A DNA stretch of 64,000 bases, from assembly GCA_946122785.1 (NCBI GenBank), contig CAMGYJ010000011.1:13640001-13704000 (forward strand). The letters are read 5' to 3'. Position numbers and translations under genes: made by a program. Positions 44,935 to 56,914 of the stretch are shown here, in pieces. The notes beneath the pieces are model-generated. The model did no database searches. It was not told the origin of the DNA and was given only the letters and a program-made list of their open reading frames with translations. Position 1 is the stretch's first letter, and every line of letters starts with the position of its first letter. The DNA comes from Linum tenue. Lineage: Eukaryota; Streptophyta; Magnoliopsida; Malpighiales; Linaceae.

Positions 44935-45289
44935 CCCTCGCCAGCTGTCTTCAACCTTCGTTTCGTCACCTCAGGTCATTACACTCTGACAGATCCAGAG
45001 AGTAACAAAGGGATTCAGATAGATAGAGAGAGAGAAAGGTCTGTGAGGTTGAAGAGAAAGAGGATAAGAATTACGTTTGGAGCTGGTGGTTAATGTGACG
45101 TGGTGCGTGGTTTTATCGGTTTTTTGTTTTTTTGGGTCTCACGGTGGCGAAGGACTTCCGTGACTTCAGAGCAGCGGCGCGTGCGTGGATAAGGCTCTTG
45201 GCGGCGGTTAATTACAGAGTATCAGTGTATCAGTATCACCCACTGTCGACATTGGTAAATCGACAGCGAACGCGGGTGGATCCAGTACT

Positions 45290-45595
45290 TATATGTGTCA
45301 AAACAGAATCCGACCCGATTAGTGAGTCCAATCAACTCGATCCGCAATTCGATCGCAACTCGAATTGATTAAAAGTCAACAACCCGTAATCCGCCCGACC
45401 CACAACCCGATTGACCTGCAACCCAACTAACTCGCAACCCGACTGACCCACAACCCGATTAACCTGAACCTAATTGACTCGCAACCTGATTAAACCCGCA
45501 ATCCGATTAACCCAAACCCGATTGACCCGAACCCAGCTAACCCGCAAACCGACCGACTCAACCCAAACTTCACCTAATCCACTTGAATAATTATT
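45290..45595. repeat. Degenerate AACCCGATT-type short tandem repeat
   Basis: About twenty units of roughly 15 bp, of the type CGCAACCCGACTGACC. The reverse complement of the same unit type forms the array at 58370-58605. Confidence 0.8.
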
Positions 45596-45608
45596 ATATT
45601 ATATAATA

Positions 45609-45613
45609 CATAG
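45609..45613. repeat. TSD of element D, left
   Basis: CATAG, identical to 51653-51657. Confidence 0.88.
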
Positions 45614-46120
45614 TGTTTGTGAGACTCCACTGGCCTTGGGCGGCTTCGATGGTCGAGGGCGGTCTCCGAAACCCTGCAGAAAGGTCTCCAGGGGGTTCCT
45701 GGGACCTCCTCCGATGCTTAAGTTAGAGAGAGAAGTGAAGTGGGAGTAAATAAGTGAGAGAATCGAGTATGTAGAAGTTACCATCAATGTGGCTCATCAT
45801 TGGGTATTTATACTAGTTGTAAGCGGATTGTGGGCATTTAATGACTTGTCGGGCGTCCTGGGACGCCTGGACGCCTTCGACAGTACTGGCTTCTACATAC
45901 TTTGTCAGACTCCGTACCTGGGAAGGTTAGGGGCAGGTATCCGTTTGCCATTATGTCGGGCGACCTTTCCTTTATGTCGGGCGGTTCTCGCCTCATTTGT
46001 AGGGAAAGACCGCCTTCCGTCAGTTTGGTGACCCGCTGCCCTTGTTCAGGCCCAACTTGTTTTATGGGCCTTAAGTGGCTATGGGCCTGGAGCCCAAGTG
46101 TCTCAATATTTGGCCCAACA
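45614..46120 (-). repeat. 3' LTR of element D
   Basis: 507 bp. Compared with the other LTR, it lacks about 25 bp between two TTTGTG copies at its outer end, so it begins TGTTTGTGAGACTCC. The minus-strand TATAAATA is at 45805-45812. Confidence 0.93.
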
Positions 46121-46130
46121 TTTGCCCCTT
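46121..46130 (-). promoter_or_regulatory. Polypurine tract of element D
   Basis: AAGGGGCAAA on the minus strand next to the 3' LTR. Confidence 0.7.
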
Positions 46131-46729
46131 AGGCGTGGGAAGCGATAGGTTTTCGCGGCTAAACGATACTTTTGCACAATGTTGAGCGATTCTGGGCTTT
46201 CTGGCTCATAGTACACGTTGGGCGGTCCGAGGCCGCATTGAGTGCGCTCCCTTGTTGCCCCCAACCGCGGAAGCGTATCGTGAGGGCGTCTGAGGGGCGA
46301 AGACCGCATCCGCCCCCTTACTCGGCCTCCTAGTCTCCACGTGTCATGCATCGGGCGCGGAGCCCTGACACCAGCAGCCGGAACGTCACCTCTGGGGGTG
46401 TTCCGCTCTTGGGTTTCGCGAAAAAGGTCTCATCAAACGTCATGCTTTCCTTTTTCGCCTTTAAGTAGGATTTTCGGAGAGATTTTGCCACTCTCCTCCG
46501 GTTTGGGAAATCTCTTCGTCTTCTTCCTCTTTTCTTTCTCAGCGAAAAGCTCCAAGGCCTTCTACTTCGCCGACTATAAATTCGCTCCTTCAGGTGAGTT
46601 TTGACTTGGGTTTTTGTTTGGGACGCGCAATTTCCTTGGGTTTGCTGACTCGCTTATTACTGTTTGTGGGTGACGTTGGTGTTTTGGGTCTTGGGGATCG
46701 TCGGTCCCGCTCGCTTTCGCCGTCGATAG
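46131..46729 (+). other. Leader of the antisense gene in element D
   Basis: No gene. It matches the position of 22873-23372 in C. A weak TTTAAG near 46460 could serve as the promoter box. The rest is C/T-rich leader. Confidence 0.5.
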
Positions 46730-48850
46730 ATGTCGAGTGAAGGTCATCCATCTCCGGTCAGCGGATCGAGGCACGATGCCCCCGACGCGGGAAACGCTCC
46801 GGTCGCCGACTCTGGACCCACGGTGGTGTCCGGAAAGGGCCCTGCTCCTTCAACCGCTACTTTACCGCCTCGGGCGGCCGGGAAAAAGCCTGCGGAGACC
46901 GCTTCTGGTATTCAAGGTACGAATCATTCTTCTCCCGTTCGAAGCACGTCTGGATGCGTATGGGATTTATCCGAGTTAGAGTTATATGTTGGAGATGGGT
47001 ATGAATTGCGAGATTGCCTTGTTGGGACTTAGTGTAGACTTAGATAACTCTTGTGCTAACCTCCACCCTGTGCCAGTTGGGGTTGTGGCCACGTCGTCGG
47101 CGGTCGGGGATAATCTGGGGGAATTTGAGCGGGTAGAATTAGATAGCATTTCTTTGGATGACTCAGAGGAGGCTGATAGTGGTGGAGTGCGGTCTGGGGC
47201 GCATCCGAGCACTTCTTCCTCATTGGAAATTTCGGTAAGTGGGGAACCGAGACCGCTTCCTGTTGCTATTAAAGACCCCGTGTACACTGTTCTTCGCCAC
47301 GCGGGTATGTGGGATGGTGAGCCTATTCCGGAGGAGGTCTTCGAGCAGGGTCCTCCTCATGTAGCGGATTTTAATCCTGATCAGGTGTTATATCGGCTCA
47401 AGTCGCTGCGCATGCCCCCAGACTGGCTTTACGCGGTCCCTTCTGGCAGGATTCGCATCGGGTCGTGTCCTAGTGGATGGATACCCATATTGGTTGAGCA
47501 TGTTAAGCTGGGTTTGAGGTTTCCCCTTGACGATCTTCTGACAAGGATTATGCACCGACTTCAGTGCACTCTAGGGCGTCTCTCTCCGACGATTATCTTC
47601 CATTCGGTTATGTACCGTTTGGCGTGTGACCGCCTTAAAGAAGATCCGTCGTTTGATGCGTTCATGATGATTTACAATATCAGAGACTCGACCAATTGTT
47701 GGTCTATTGGGAGGTGGGAAAACTCGGTGGTATTCGTGACTGGGGCGCCTAAGCTTGATTCACCATGGTACAAGGAATACTTCTTTGCCCGCCCCTCGTG
47801 GAAATGGTACGCGGGTGATGTTGAGCCGCCTACCGGTTATGAAGTCGGCTCCAAGGATGACTGGTGTGATGCTAACCAGTTTCCTCAATCAGTGCGGGAT
47901 CACGTGGCGCGGATAGTGAAGAGCGTTCAGCTTTGTGTACAACATAGCGGCTCTAACAGTGCCTATCAGCTTGTTCGCGGTTTTTATGGTTAGTAGTGTT
48001 TACTCGAAACACCGTTCTTTATCCTTCTCATGTGTTTTTACTTATGCTTTCTTTCTCCAAGACTGAAGGAGTTGGCAGATGCCAACAGGCAGAAGAAGAG
48101 GAAGGCGGGGAGGACCGCTCGAGCGGGAGACGCGTCTCCGTCTGCAGCAGTTACCATGATAGACCTTTCGGCAGCTTCACAAGGTCAATCGCCCTCGAAA
48201 CCGTCAGGTGCGGCCGGGGCTTCTTCTGTTCCCGTCGCTCGGGGTGCTGGAAAGCGGGTGATGGAGCGTGTCGTCTCTGAGGCGGCCTCCAAGCGCACGA
48301 AGGTTAGCTCCCCTCGCGTCAAGGCCGGGGAGAAGCACGGTCCAGCTCCAAAGCGGTCCGCCAAGTCTGGCTCTATGACCGTCCCTCCTTTGGCCGCCAC
48401 CGACACAGAGGCGGCTGAGTTGGCGTTTCACACCATCAGTGAGCAGCTTGAGATGCCCAACGAGTACACAGCTACTTCGTCGGAGAGCAACCGCCGCCTT
48501 GCGGGGACCGCATCACAGTTTTTCTTCGGGGTAAGTGATTGCGACATCCTTGGGCTGTTTTCCAGCGTTACAATGGGCATACTGATTTACTTTTTGTTTT
48601 GCAGGCTCAGATCGGCTTTTCGCAGATCATCCTTATGAACGACCGCCTAACCAAGACTGTGGATGACAATGCGGTCGAGATTGCGAACTTGAAGAAGAGC
48701 GTGGAGGACGGTCGTGCAACCTTGAAGGAGGAGCTGCGCCCTCAGATAGAGAAGGACTTCATGGATCAGCTAGCTCGAAAGGACAAGGAGTTGCTGGAAG
48801 AGAAAGAAGCGTCTATGGTGGTTCGGGAAGAAAGAGACCGTCTCCAAGTG
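46730..48850 (+). pseudogene. Element D antisense gene (same family as in C)
   Basis: Starts MSSEGHPSPVSGSRHDAP at 46730. The conserved domain reads GMWDGEPIPEEVFEQGP, GSCPSGWIPILVEHVKLGL, FHSVMYRLACDRLKEDP and KLDSPWYKEYFFARPSWKWY, close to C. The exon ending FFFG (48530) joins across GTAAGT...TTTGCAG (48531-48604) to AQIGFSQIILMNDRL; C joins FFA to AQFGISQLILHNERL at the same place and phase. A frameshift near 46985-47030 separates the N-terminus from the body. The first intron donor (GTTAGT, 47989) is kept but its acceptor is doubtful. The C-terminal coiled coil is cut short by the deletion junction. Function unknown. Confidence 0.75.
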
Positions 48851-48854
48851 GGCC

Positions 48855-51076
48855 GAGACTCGGTGTTCGGAGACTCGGCGGGGGACGCCTGGCATGTCTT
48901 CCGGACCCCATGCGAAAAGGTCCTGAAACTCTCGGAGGAGGGATAGTAATTTCTGAGCTTCCTCGTTGGCCAAGTGGGCAGAGATGCGCACGGTTTTGCT
49001 TGGTTCTTCTTCGTTGAGGGGAACCGCTATGTCGCCCTCGACCGCCTCCGGGCGGGGTACGTCATCCCTTGCGTCGACTAGGTCGACCTCCAAATGTTCG
49101 ATCGTCGCCTGGTAGCATTCCTTGGCATCCCTGGGGTTGCCTCGGACACGGCCCGTTAGGCTTCCACTCGGGAACTTCAACATTTGGTGGCAGGTTGAGG
49201 CGACCGCTTCGAAAGTTGCAAGGAAACCGCGACCTAGAATAGCATTGTAAGCGGAAGGACAGTCCGCGACGTGGAACTCCACCGGACGAGTCTTTGTGAC
49301 TCCGCCCTCTCCTATGGTGACTCTGAGGGTGATTGACCCAAGGACGCGGACTTTTGTTCATGAGAACCCTACCAGACTGGTGTTGGAGGGTTGGAGGTCT
49401 TGGACGGACTTCTTAATTCCTTTGAGCGCTGAATAGAATAGTATATCCGCCGAGCTCCCGTTGTCGACTAAGGCTCTGGTGATTTTGAATTTGGCGGTCC
49501 GAAAGGAAATGACCAAGGGGTCCTCTGAGTTTTCCTCGTTGGCCAACTCAGAGGGCAAGAAGGCGACCTCTGTCTGCGCTCTGCGTTGCACGTTGAGGCA
49601 TTGGGCGATGCGGTCTCCTTCGGTTCTTGGGCGCTTTCGCCCTCCTGCGATCGTTATGACTTCCATTCCGTCATCGTCGTTCTGGGGTGCTCTGTAGGGG
49701 GGAGACTGCCTCAAAGGGGAGGCGACTTTGTTTCGAGAGCGGGATCTTGATCTTTCCTTTCTTATCCGTCTCGCCTTGTCCTGTTCAGGGCTTGGAGACT
49801 CCTCCTGTTCTTCTGCCGAGTGCTCTCTATGTGACCGCCTTGTTTCTAGCTTGCTTCTTAGGTCTCCCGGGGCCAGATGCCGGAGCGTGGCCTTGAACTC
49901 TCTACACTCTGTGGTGTCATGGGTTGTGATTTGGTGCCAGTCACACCACTTCTTTCCTTCCTGCGGTTCTTGAGCGGAAGACGTCTCGTACTTCCTTCCG
50001 CCTTTCTTTCGATCTCTGCCCCTTTCTCTGTCGGTGGAAAGCACGTCTCTTCTTCCCTCCCGATCAGTGTACCTGTTTCGGTACGACCTTCGGTCTGGGG
50101 ACCGCCTTCCCCTCCGGGGGTCTCCACGCTCTGAGGCGTCTCCGCGGGGGCGGCCTTGCTGGCCTCGATCGTCGTTGGCTAGCGCTTCCTCCAATAAGAT
50201 CGCTCGGCGTACCAATTGGTCTAGGTCGGACCAGGCCATCAGGGTCGCCTCCTTTTTTATCAATGTTCTTTTCAGCTCGAGACTAGTCGTCGAGATTCAG
50301 AGGTTCCCGGCGGCCACGACTGAGGAGATGCCGTCTATCTCGCATGCTATCGCGTTCCATCGGTCGTAGAATTCGGCAAGTGACTCCTCCTTCCTCTGTC
50401 GGCAATTTATGAGTGCCGAGACGGTGAGTTTGCGATGTCGTTGAGACACGAATTTTGTGGAGAAGAGCATCGCAAACTGCTCAAAGTTTTCTATAATCCC
50501 TTCCGGGAGGGAGGTGTACCATGTTCGGCATTGACCGCCGAAGGTAACCGGGAACGCACGACATAGATCCGAGTCTGTTGCGTTGATAAGTTGCATTTTT
50601 AGCATGAATGCGCAAAGATGGTCGGCGGGATCGGAGGTCCCGCCGTAGGTAGGTAGTCCCAGAGAGGAGAAGTTGGGAGGGACCGGAGTCTTGAAGAGTT
50701 CTTTCGATAAAGGGTTTTGGAGAACGTTCATGCTCTTGTGCTTCCCAAATGTTGACCGCAAATGCTCCTCTAGAAAGTTAAGATCTGTGTCGTCGGCCTC
50801 TGGTCCTCCGCCTTCTGTCCGAGCAGGGCTGTCGAGGATGAGAGCGCCTTTCAGCTTTTCGTCACGCGTCTTCCCCTTTGATCCCTCGGCGGGGTCGTCT
50901 CGGGTCTTCAGGAGCTGAAGAATTTGGGAAAGGCTGTCTTGCATGCTCGAGATTTGCATCCCTTGACTTTTGACTACTTCCTCCAGCTCGGCTTCATCTT
51001 CGACCCTCGGCGATAAGCCTCGGAGGGTGTTGTTGTCGGTCATCCCCTTGAGGGGGGTTTCGAAGTCGTCTCCCAT
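48855..51076 (-). pseudogene. Element D gag and protease
   Basis: The ATG at 51076 lies 23 bp inside the PBS. Gag: SDPADHLCAFMLKMQLI, FPVTFGGQCRTWYTSLP, then KWCDWHQITTHDTTECREFK (knuckle) and an Arg/Ser-rich basic tract. Protease: ALVDNGSSADILFYSALK and YNAILGRGFLATF, where the Asp usual after LGR is Gly. The frame is continuous apart from two TGA codons, at 50297-50299 (Arg in C) and near 49358 (Gly in C). It ends in the linker before RT, where pol is deleted. Confidence 0.9.
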
Positions 51077-51098
51077 CTCGTTCGCCACAAAGTCGTGG

Positions 51099-51116
51099 GC
51101 CCCACGGTGGGCGCCA
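51099..51116 (-). promoter_or_regulatory. Primer-binding site of element D
   Basis: TGGCGCCCACCGTGGGGC on the minus strand, just inside the 5' LTR. One base differs from element C. Confidence 0.75.
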
Positions 51117-51119
51117 AAA

Positions 51120-51652
51120 TGTTTGTGCTTGGATTGTTCCAAGCGGTTTGTGAGACTCCACTGGCCTTGGGCGGCTTTGATGGTCGAGGGCGGTCTCCGA
51201 AACCCTGTAGAAAGGTCTTCAGGGGGTTCCTGGGACCTCCTCCGATGCTTAAGTTAGAGAGATAAGTGAAGTGGGAGTAAATAAGTGAGAGAATCGAGTA
51301 GGTAGAAGTTACCATCAATGTGGCTCATCATTGGGTATTTATACTAGTTGTAAGCGGATTGTGGGCATTTAATGACTTTTCGGGCGTCCTGGGACGCCTG
51401 GGACGCCTTCGACAGTACTGGCTTCTCCGTACTTTGTCAGACTCCGTACCTGGGAAGGTCAGGGGCAGGTATCCGTTTGCCATTATGTCGGGCGACCTTT
51501 CCTTTATGTCGGGCGGTTCTCGCCTCATTTGTAGGGAAAGACCGCCTTCGGCCAGTTTGGTGACCCGCTGCCCTTGTTCAGGTCCAACTTGTTTTATGGG
51601 CCTTAAGTGGCTATGGGCTAGGAGCCCAAGTGTCTCAATATTTGGCCCAACA
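51120..51652 (-). repeat. 5' LTR of element D
   Basis: 533 bp, TGTTTGTGCTTGG...GGCCCAACA in plus orientation, the mate of 45614-46120. The minus-strand TATAAATA is at 51336-51343. Confidence 0.95.
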
Positions 51653-51657
51653 CATAG
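51653..51657. repeat. TSD of element D, right
   Basis: CATAG, identical to 45609-45613. Confidence 0.88.
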
Positions 51658-52021
51658 TTCTTCAAAAATAGTTTTTTAATCTACACTTAGGTAAAATTAT
51701 TTCTTCGTTTCTATAGGAAATTTAAAAACATGAGACTCACTTGATATTATGTATTTTAAGAAAAATAAAAAAATTGAAACATGAAGGTCACTTAAACACA
51801 AAGTTCTCTAACAAAATTAAAAAAGCAAAAATATAAAATATAAAATTAGCACAATGTGAATATTAATAATGAATAATTAACAATTGAGATCATGGACAAT
51901 ATTAATATAATATATAAATTAATAGTTTGGTTAATTTAACTATTTCAATAAAGTTATCAATTAAATGTAAATAAAGTAAAACAATGTATTTGGTAATTTG
52001 ATGATTTTAAAAGAATAGGAA
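51658..52021. other. AT-rich spacer between element D and LINE 1
   Basis: No gene or repeat recognised. Very AT-rich, with A-runs. Confidence 0.6.
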
Positions 52022-52192
52022 AATTTTGGTGTTTTTTTTTCCGTTGAATCAGTTGCAATTGTATTACCAAAACTATGCAATGTACATATAGAGTCTGATA
52101 CACCGAAAAGGGCCACTCGAAGTGAGTAACCTTGCAGAAAAACAAACCCTAAAAAAACTCCCACCTGACTACTCGGAACCCCCCAACTCAAC

Positions 52193-55100
52193 CTATAGAA
52201 ACCCAGCAGCAATTAAGTCTGCCTGTAAATTACTATCCACACTACCCAGATACAATAAGTCCGAAACTATCAATCTGCCAAGAGTAGCAGCATCTCTGGG
52301 TGGTAGTTGGTGCTGTCTGCTGCATCTCTCATGCCACAGGTAAGCAATGCAAGCACACCAAAAAATCCTTGTAAGCCTTCCTACCGAAGTTCCCTTCTTG
52401 TTCAAGGCAACAGCAGCCTGCACACTTCCCTGCCAACTTGGTCTACATAACAAATGACCCTCTCTCCAGCTTGAAACAACCTGCAAAGAATAAGTACACT
52501 GAAAGAACAGATGCTCTCTAGTTTCAATCGAGCCCCTGCAAAGCAAACAAGAACCATTTATTGTCTTGCCCCATCTTACCAGCTTGTCCTTAGTAATGAT
52601 ACCATCCAGTAGGACAAGCCACGCAAGCAAATTGTTGTTAGGTAGATGCTTTTTCCCCCATACCAGTTTTGCCCAATCCACCCTTTGATATTCAGTTCTC
52701 AAAGAATTCCACACAGTGGACACTTTATATACAGGCATCAACTTACCATCCCAACTAGGAGTATCACCAGACATTGTCAAATGAGCCTGAAACAATGGTC
52801 TGAGTTTGAGGACCCTTCTCCATGCCCACGAACTACTTGGACTCACATTCATAGTCCAAACACTACCCCGTTTGACCCTGTATCTCCACATCCAGGCCAC
52901 CCAAATTGTGCCACTTTTCATCATTAAAAGCTAGACCATTCGAATAGAGCAGGCCCTGTTCCAAGCTAGGAGATCCTTGATGCCAAGACCACCTTCAGCT
53001 TTTTGTCGAGCCATTCTATCCCATCCAATTTTTGCTCTACCCTCATTCCCCCCATGCCAAAGAAAACTCGAGCAAACAGCATACACTTTCTTTAATACCT
53101 TCTTAGGCAGGAGAAACACTTGCATCCAATACTGCAGCAATCCCATGAATACTGAATTAATCAATTCAAGCCTACCTGCATAACTCAATTTCTTTGCACG
53201 CCAAGTCCCAATTTTGTGAGTAATCTTCTCCACCAGCTTATCACAATCAGCAGAAGAGAGCTTCCCAAAGAATAATGGGAGTCCCAAGTACCTTACTGGG
53301 AGCGTTCCCTCCTGGAACCCAGACAACTGAAGAGCATTGCTCTTGTAAAGCCCAGATAGCCCCCCAAAATAAATTTCACATTTACTCTGATTACACTTAA
53401 GACCAGAAAGAGAGTAGAATTCATTCAACAACTCTTGTACCCTGCATATTGCTTGTGCAGAGCCCTCTGTAAAGATCAGAAGGTCATCTGCAAAGCATAA
53501 GTGTGTTAACCCTATGTTTTTGCACTGTGGAAGTTAGACAAGGGTTTTCCTTACAGCAGCTCTGTTAAGCAAAGATGATAATCCTTCCATTGCAATAGTG
53601 AATAGGTAGGGGGAGAGGGGATCCCCCTGCCTTACACCCCTCTTTGCCCCAAAGAAACCACAAAGTCCCCCATTAATACAGATACTAAACTTGGAGTTTT
53701 AACACAGAGTTTAATCCAATACATGAACTTTTCTGGGAATCCCATATTTTCCATCATTAAGAATAGGTAATCCCAATTTACCGAGTCAAAAGCCTTCATC
53801 AAATCAATTTTAATAGCACAGCGAGAAGAAAGGTTCTTCCTACTATAACTACTAACCAATTCTTGAGCCATAAGGATATTATCCACTATTCTTCTCCCTT
53901 CTATAAAAGCTGACTAATTGCTACTTATAATATTTGGGAGCACTTTCTTTAATCTATTAGACAGGAGTTTGGCAATGACTTTGTAGAGAATATTGATACA
54001 CGAAATGGGCCTAAAATCTTTGAGTTTACAGGCAGAGGTTACCTTAGGTATGAGTGAAACAGCAGTAGAATTGACACTACTTGGCAGTCTGCCAGCAGAA
54101 AAGAAATCAAGGACTGCAGTTGTGATGTCCCCTCCAATAATAGACCATGTTTTCTGAAAGAAACCAGCAGAAAATCCATCAGGGCCAGGAGCTCGATGTG
54201 GATTCATGTGCATGATCACTGACTTAACCTCATCAGAGGTGAAGTCCCCACAAAGCATTGACTTTTCTTCCTCAGACAAGAATTTAGTGACCAGAGCCTC
54301 CAGCTCCAACTTATTTGGACTCACTGCCTGATCAACCTTCCCAAACAATGACTAATAGAACAGAACTGCTTCCCCAGCTATAAGCTTAACATCTGTAATC
54401 TCCTCTCCTGAATCCATAACAAGCTTTCGGATAGCCTTCTGTGCAATCTTGACTTTAACAGATTGATGGAAATATCTTGTGCCTCTATTCCCCATGGTTA
54501 AAGATCTTATTCTGGCCTTTCTCCAATACAAACCTTCCTCCGCTACTTTCGATTCCTCCCACTTCTTATGCTAAGCAGTGACCTCTGTAAAATTATCAGT
54601 GGATGGACACCTTAGAGCCTCCTGCTGAGCAGCTAGATAGAGCCTCTCAACCACTTTGACTTGACCACTCAGATCAGAAAAAACTTCCTTATTCAATTTC
54701 TTCAAACATTTCTTCACCTCATTTAGCTTGACCTTAACCCTATGAATAGGCACCCCCTGAACCTGAGTATCCCAACCAGCCTTAACAATCTGCATAAAAT
54801 CAGGATGTTCTGACCAAAAATTAAAATACTTGAAAGGCTTGGGTAGTGTACCCTGATCTGGCTTAGTAGAACCCAATATTCCACAATGATCAGAAAAAGT
54901 TCCAATCATTACTTCCACCATACAATCAGAAAATGAATCAAACCAACTCTCATTCACCATTACTCTATCAAGTCGTCTTGCGATAGGGTTCCTCTCCTGT
55001 CCATTTGTCCAGGTAAAATGTGGCCCAACCGATCTATGATCAAACAACTCCATAGCAGAAACCCAACCACTAAAGTCACCCATACAGTTGGTCATATCAG

Positions 55101-55553
55101 TCAAATTTGATGTATCAGAGGGGCAAAGAACAGCATTAAAATCACCCCCTACAATCCAAGGCACAGTAGTTACCTTTAAAGGGGCCATTTCAGAATATGT
55201 GGCTCGACGTTCAGCCTCCTCATTAGAACCAAAGACTCCCGTGATAAAACAAGACTCCCATCACCACTCTGAACCAAGAGGTGTACAAAATTCTTACCAG
55301 GCATCAAGACTCTCGCACTAACCTTGTCATGATTCCAGTAGACCCACAACCTCCCCAAATCACTCTCTATATAGTTCAAATGCCTTTGCCAACCAGGACA
55401 AAAACTCTCAGCAACTTCCCCTGATTTATGTTTCCTTATTCTAGTTTCGATAATAACTACTACCTCTACATTATAACTACGCAGAGTTTGAGCAAAACTC
55501 TGCATCTTAGAGGGTTTATTAAACCCTCTAACATTCCAGAAGAGGATCTTCAT
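52193..55553 (-). pseudogene. LINE 1 ORF2: endonuclease, reverse transcriptase, zf-RVT domain
   Basis: The endonuclease starts MKILFWNVRGFNKPSK, has the Glu in IIETRI, GGDFNAVL and FSDHCGIL, and breaks frame near 55180. RT has APGPDGFSAGFFQKTW, FRPISCINILYKVIAKLL, IKIDLMKAFDSVNWDYL, and the FADD catalytic box near 53490 in a segment between open frames. The C-terminal zf-RVT region reads NNNLLAWLVLLDGIITKDKL and CLLCRGSIETREHLFFQC. Stops or frameshifts lie near 54570-54350, 53914-53886, 53632, 53540 and 52930. It would nick the target and copy the RNA in place (target-primed reverse transcription). Confidence 0.88.
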
Positions 55554-56755
55554 GGTGGAGGCGGGGAAGCAAGCCTCCCACCCTTCTTACTACCCTTTTT
55601 TGGAGCCACCTGAAGTTTGATAACATCATCCTCATTGTACTTATTAAACACTTCAAAAGTTTGAGCCATATTCAGTACACTTTTGGGGCTGGGGCTAGGA
55701 GACCATATACGTTGCCTACTCCCATTCACAACATGCTGGAAATCAGCTTCTGAAGTAAGTTCAGGAGATAAAGCAGCCTCCTGAAACTTAGTATCCAAAT
55801 TAGTGCATTGGATCAGATTAGAACCAACCATCAAAGAGGTGTTAATCAGAGTGGCTACTTGGTCAATCACCTTCTCTTTACCCTTACTGTGCACATCAGC
55901 CTCTTTTCCCACTATGTCAACTGGAACTACTGAAGATACTTCCCCTAGTTGGTCCTCCACCCCTTCAATCTCTTTCTGCACCTTGTTTTCCTTCCTCACC
56001 CATACCTTCTCACCCTGCTTATTATCACAGCCACAATCCAGGCCAAAAGAACCAGCACACCTTGCAAACAGGGGGAAGAAAACTATACTCCACTCCCACC
56101 CTTATCGAAGTATCATCATCAGGCCAGACCAGGACATGATCAGGAAATTCCCCAGAAGCTCTCAATTCCACTAAGACCTTTGCTACCCCCAAGCGCCCTC
56201 CTAGACGAGTATTCTGTCTACACCAAGGGGCACACCCAACCAACTCCCCATTCGACTTAATCCCTGGAAATTAACATACTCGAGAGGGGTATTAGTGAAC
56301 CTTACCCAGATAGGCAAAGCCTTCCTGCCAAGATCCTCGACGTTAATCCCCGGCTTCCATGGACGAAGGTATAGCAGATTGTCAAAGTAGAACCAGGGAC
56401 CACTCTCCAGTATCCAATCACAAGTGGCATGGGTAGGAAGCTGTATAAGGAGCAACTTATCACCCAGAAGTGAAACCCGAACCAACCCATCTCTTCCCCA
56501 GATCTTATTTGCCCACCTCCTCAACACAGGAAGCGGCGGAGCCTTGTGAAGAAATTGCCCGACCAGACTGTGCTTGCACCGAACCGCACCCTCGTCGATG
56601 ACCGCTTTTGGCATACGAAGTCCTCCTTTATAGATCTCAGGCTTGACATAGCAAAGTCGGTTCGCCTCCGAGATACCGAACAGGTCCGCCCAGGGCTTCA
56701 CTGGGACTCCCTGAGACGAAATCTTGTCCGGCGGCGATGAAGAAGAATAAGCCAT
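55550..56755 (-). pseudogene. LINE 1 ORF1 (DUF4283-type RNA-binding protein)
   Basis: Start chosen at 56755 (MAYSSSSPPDKISSQG), which aligns with the start of LINE 2 ORF1. The conserved part reads PWADLFGISEANRLCYV, LVGQFLHKAPPLPVLRRWAN, KIWGRDGLVRVSLLGDKLLL, GPWFYFDNLLYLRPWKPGI and LGRKALPIWVRF. A frameshift near 56215 moves the rest (LGVAKVLVELRASGEFPDH) to another frame; the knuckle region is degraded. A charged C-terminus ends KKGSKKGGRLASPPPP. It would bind LINE RNA. Confidence 0.85.
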
Positions 56756-56914
56756 TGCAGAACCAACAACACTCACGCACCGGCGGAGGTGCCGGCGCGA
56801 CCGGCGCGCTTGATCGGGAAACCTAGCTGCCAAAAAATTTGGGAGAATCCTCTCTCTACTTTCTCTCACTGTATTAGTCTCCTATTATTCTCGTGCAAGT
56901 AATTTTGGTGTTTT

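Larger units (their letters stand above)
45614..51652 (-). mobile_element. Element D: internally deleted Tat-type element
   Basis: A 6.0 kb element with LTRs, a 5-bp TSD, PBS and PPT in the same arrangement as C. Gag and protease are present on the minus strand and the antisense gene on the plus strand, but RT, both RNase H domains and integrase are absent. The join lies near 48850-48900, between the coiled-coil exon of the antisense gene and the pro-RT linker (LFAWGPEDMPGVPR). It is clearly related to C but diverged, so it is a separate subfamily and could move only with help. Confidence 0.93.
52022..56914 (-). mobile_element. LINE 1: L1-type non-LTR retrotransposon
   Basis: A full-length LINE on the minus strand, about 52036-56900. 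A poly-A run (T on the plus strand, 52036-52040) marks its 3' end. A 14-bp duplication, AATTTTGGTGTTTT, flanks it at 52022-52035 and 56901-56914. It has ORF1 and ORF2, with an ATGA overlap at 55550-55553. Both ORFs carry frameshifts and stops. Confidence 0.9.
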
